Source of the DNA: Bog-473 sp035552095
GTDB lineage: Bacteria; Actinomycetota; Acidimicrobiia; Acidimicrobiales; RAAP-2
Assembly: GCA_035552095.1 (NCBI GenBank)
Contig: DASZMA010000153.1
Coordinates: 1 to 6,824 of the forward strand
Direction of reading: 5' to 3'
Length of the DNA: 6,824 bases
Shown here: positions 5,623 to 6,824 of the stretch, piece after piece
Layout of the letters: every line of letters begins with the position of its first letter
Numbering within the stretch: position 1 is the stretch's first letter
Made by a program: the position numbers and the translations under genes
Notes under the pieces: generated by a model
The model's database searches: none
The model's input: the letters and a program-made list of their open reading frames with translations, nothing else
Told to the model about the DNA's origin: nothing

Positions 5623-6824
5623 CAGCCCGCGGTCAGGGCGGCGTACATCAGGCTGGACAGTGCGTTGATGGTGCTCACCCCGTACGCCTCACCCGGGTCG
5701 CCGGTGGTCAGGATGGCGAACACGTAGCGCTGCCCGCCGCCGGACAGGTAGCCAATGCTGTTGACCTGGGAGTCGGTCGGGGTGAGCGGGTAGTTGCCCG
5801 TCTTGAGCGCCACCGTCGTCCCCGGGGCGATGCCGACTGGGATGCCCCAGACCTGGTCGGCCTCGACGTGCTCCATCAGCGAGAGGCCGTAGGCCCGGGC
5901 CGCGTCGGACAGGACGCCATTGCGGAAGGCGAAGGCGCGCAAAATCTTGACCTGGTCCGCCGCCGAGGTGGTGGTGAAGGCCCACCCCGAACGGGTGGGG
6001 GTGATGGGTTGGGTCGACGGCGTGGTGGCCGTCAGCCCGAAGTTGTGGTTGTAGGCCGCGATGGCCGAGGGCCCGCCCACGTCGTTCCACAGGGCGGTGG
6101 CGGCGCTGTTGTCGCTCACCTCAATCATCGGGACCATCAGCGCGGCCTGGGCGGGCGGAATGGGCTGCCCGCGCTGCTGCGCCTCCTCGAAGGCGGTGGC
6201 CATGATGTCCACCTTGACGATACTGGCCGTCACCTGCACCGCTCCGGGATTGAGGAGCCAGGTGCGGCCGGTGTTGGCGTCGTACACCGCCGCGGTCACG
6301 CTGCCGGCGCGCTGGGCCAGATAGGCGGTCACGGCCGGGCTGAACGGGGACGGCGTGTGGCCGTAGGCGATCCGGTAGCCCGAGCCCGACCCACCTATGG
6401 CCGTGATGGCGATGGCCGGCGTCTCCTGGTCGCTCAGGGCGGCGCCGGCGAAGGAGGCGTCCCCGAAGCTGAAGATGCCCCCGTCCCGGGCGGCCAACCA
6501 GTACCCACCCCCGTCGGGTGTGGCCGCCATGCCCACGATGGGCTGATTGAGGGTGAGACTCCCGGTCGAGCCGTCGAACGACGCGTCGCCGAAGCTGAAG
6601 ATCCCCCCGTCGGCCGCCACCAGCCAGTAGCCATCCCCGTCGTGGCTGGCTGCCATCCCCACGATCGGTTGGTTGAGGGTGAGACTCCCGGTTGACCCGA
6701 AGAACGGCGCGTCCCCGAAGCTGAAGATCCCGCCGTCGGCCGCCGCCAGCCAGTAGCCCCCACCGGCGGGCGTCGACGCCATGCCCACGATGGGCTGGTT
6801 GAGGGTGAGACTCCCGGTTGACCC
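5622..6824 (-). CDS. Class-A beta-lactamase-fold serine hydrolase fused to N-terminal YWxxxxDGGIFSFGD repeats, 5' partial
   Basis: The frame is open to the window edge, giving 400 visible C-terminal residues; the start and probable signal peptide are outside. Residues 1-126 are three full 42-residue repeats, each with GSTGSLTLNQPIVGMA, GYWL and DGGIFSFGDA; this repeat type occurs in secreted actinobacterial proteins and probably forms a beta-propeller-like or binding module. A linker (about 127-160) leads to a penicillin-recognising serine-hydrolase domain (161-400). It carries the nucleophile motif SxxK as S201-I-V-K204, SDN at 237-239 and KTG at 341-343, plus VNSIGYLSGGGQRYVFAILT near the end. 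The Glu of class A beta-lactamases (ExxLN before the DTTTP-like turn) is not seen: the equivalent stretch, about 262-283 (ending AFTTT), holds no acidic residue. Deacylation-dependent beta-lactamase activity is therefore doubtful. An extracellular DD-peptidase- or esterase-like enzyme acting at the envelope is more likely. It overlaps the downstream ATP-grasp gene by one base (TGATG). Confidence 0.9.
   Translation of the reverse strand, partial: GSTGSLTLNQPIVGMASTPAGGGYWLAAADGGIFSFGDAPFFGSTGSLTLNQPIVGMAASHDGDGYWLVAADGGIFSFGDASFDGSTGSLTLNQPIVGMAATPDGGGYWLAARDGGIFSFGDASFAGAALSDQETPAIAITAIGGSGSGYRIAYGHTPSPFSPAVTAYLAQRAGSVTAAVYDANTGRTWLLNPGAVQVTASIVKVDIMATAFEEAQQRGQPIPPAQAALMVPMIEVSDNSAATALWNDVGGPSAIAAYNHNFGLTATTPSTQPITPTRSGWAFTTTSAADQVKILRAFAFRNGVLSDAARAYGLSLMEHVEADQVWGIPVGIAPGTTVALKTGNYPLTPTDSQVNSIGYLSGGGQRYVFAILTTGDPGEAYGVSTINALSSLMYAALTAG
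6447..6824 (-). repeat. Three tandem 126-bp coding repeats
   Basis: Units at 6699-6824, 6573-6698 and 6447-6572 (read right to left) each encode 42 residues of the serine hydrolase's N-terminal array. The block TTGAGGGTGAGACTCCCGG recurs exactly at 6547, 6673 and 6799, a period of 126 bases. Variation is concentrated in the segment encoding residues 17-22 of each unit (STPAGG, ASHDGD, ATPDGG) and in the last few residues. The array runs off the window, so the copy number is unknown. Confidence 0.92.

Noticed and set aside
5002..5727. A 241-codon plus-strand frame spanning the ATP-grasp gene
   Set aside because: It is the mirror of a gene with intact ATP-grasp motifs; its His/Arg/Gly-rich translation is typical of a shadow frame.
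5868..6695. A 275-codon plus-strand frame opposite the serine hydrolase
   Set aside because: Its apparent internal repetition simply mirrors the 126-bp repeats of the real minus-strand gene.
6447..6824. Regularly spaced repeats considered as a CRISPR array
   Set aside because: The 126-bp period is in frame, codes for 42-residue protein repeats, and has no short repeat with unique-spacer structure.

Overview
This is a GC-rich window from an actinobacterium, most likely of the class Acidimicrobiia. That placement is inferred from three things: a four-domain actinobacterial-type ribosomal protein S1, extracellular repeats of the type G-Y-W-L-x-x-x-D-G-G-I-F-S-F-G-D, and a surface protein with cell-wall-binding repeats. 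No tRNA, rRNA, CRISPR array, transposase or integrase was seen.

Layout. Bases 1-1182 (+) are the 3' part of a secreted surface protein, with a fibronectin-III-like segment followed by three cell-wall-binding (CWB2-like) repeats. Bases 1183-1843 hold no intact gene. They contain what looks like a dead MazEF-type toxin-antitoxin operon: an antitoxin split by a one-base frameshift, whose stop overlaps the start of a toxin that has lost its core. Bases 1844-3370 (+) are rpsA. A short hairpin and a strong ribosome binding site separate it from a PNPOx-like flavin/F420 split-barrel protein at 3426-3968 (+).

From 3911 on, the genes lie on the minus strand. In genomic order these are a 5'-truncated O-antigen ligase/polymerase-like membrane protein (3911-4657), a junction with a perfect 8-bp hairpin and a CTCAG tandem repeat (4727-4756), an ATP-grasp ligase resembling DcsG (4753-5622), and a class-A beta-lactamase-fold serine hydrolase fused behind 42-residue extracellular repeats (5622 to beyond 6824). 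The last two overlap as TGATG, so the hydrolase and the ligase are probably made together. The hairpin directly after the ligase stop probably ends that transcript.

Functionally the window combines a housekeeping gene (rpsA) with accessory envelope functions. No complete, clearly new system is evident. The parts most worth a second look are the coupled serine hydrolase / ATP-grasp pair, the toxin-antitoxin relic upstream of rpsA, and the truncated polysaccharide gene at a repeat-rich junction.
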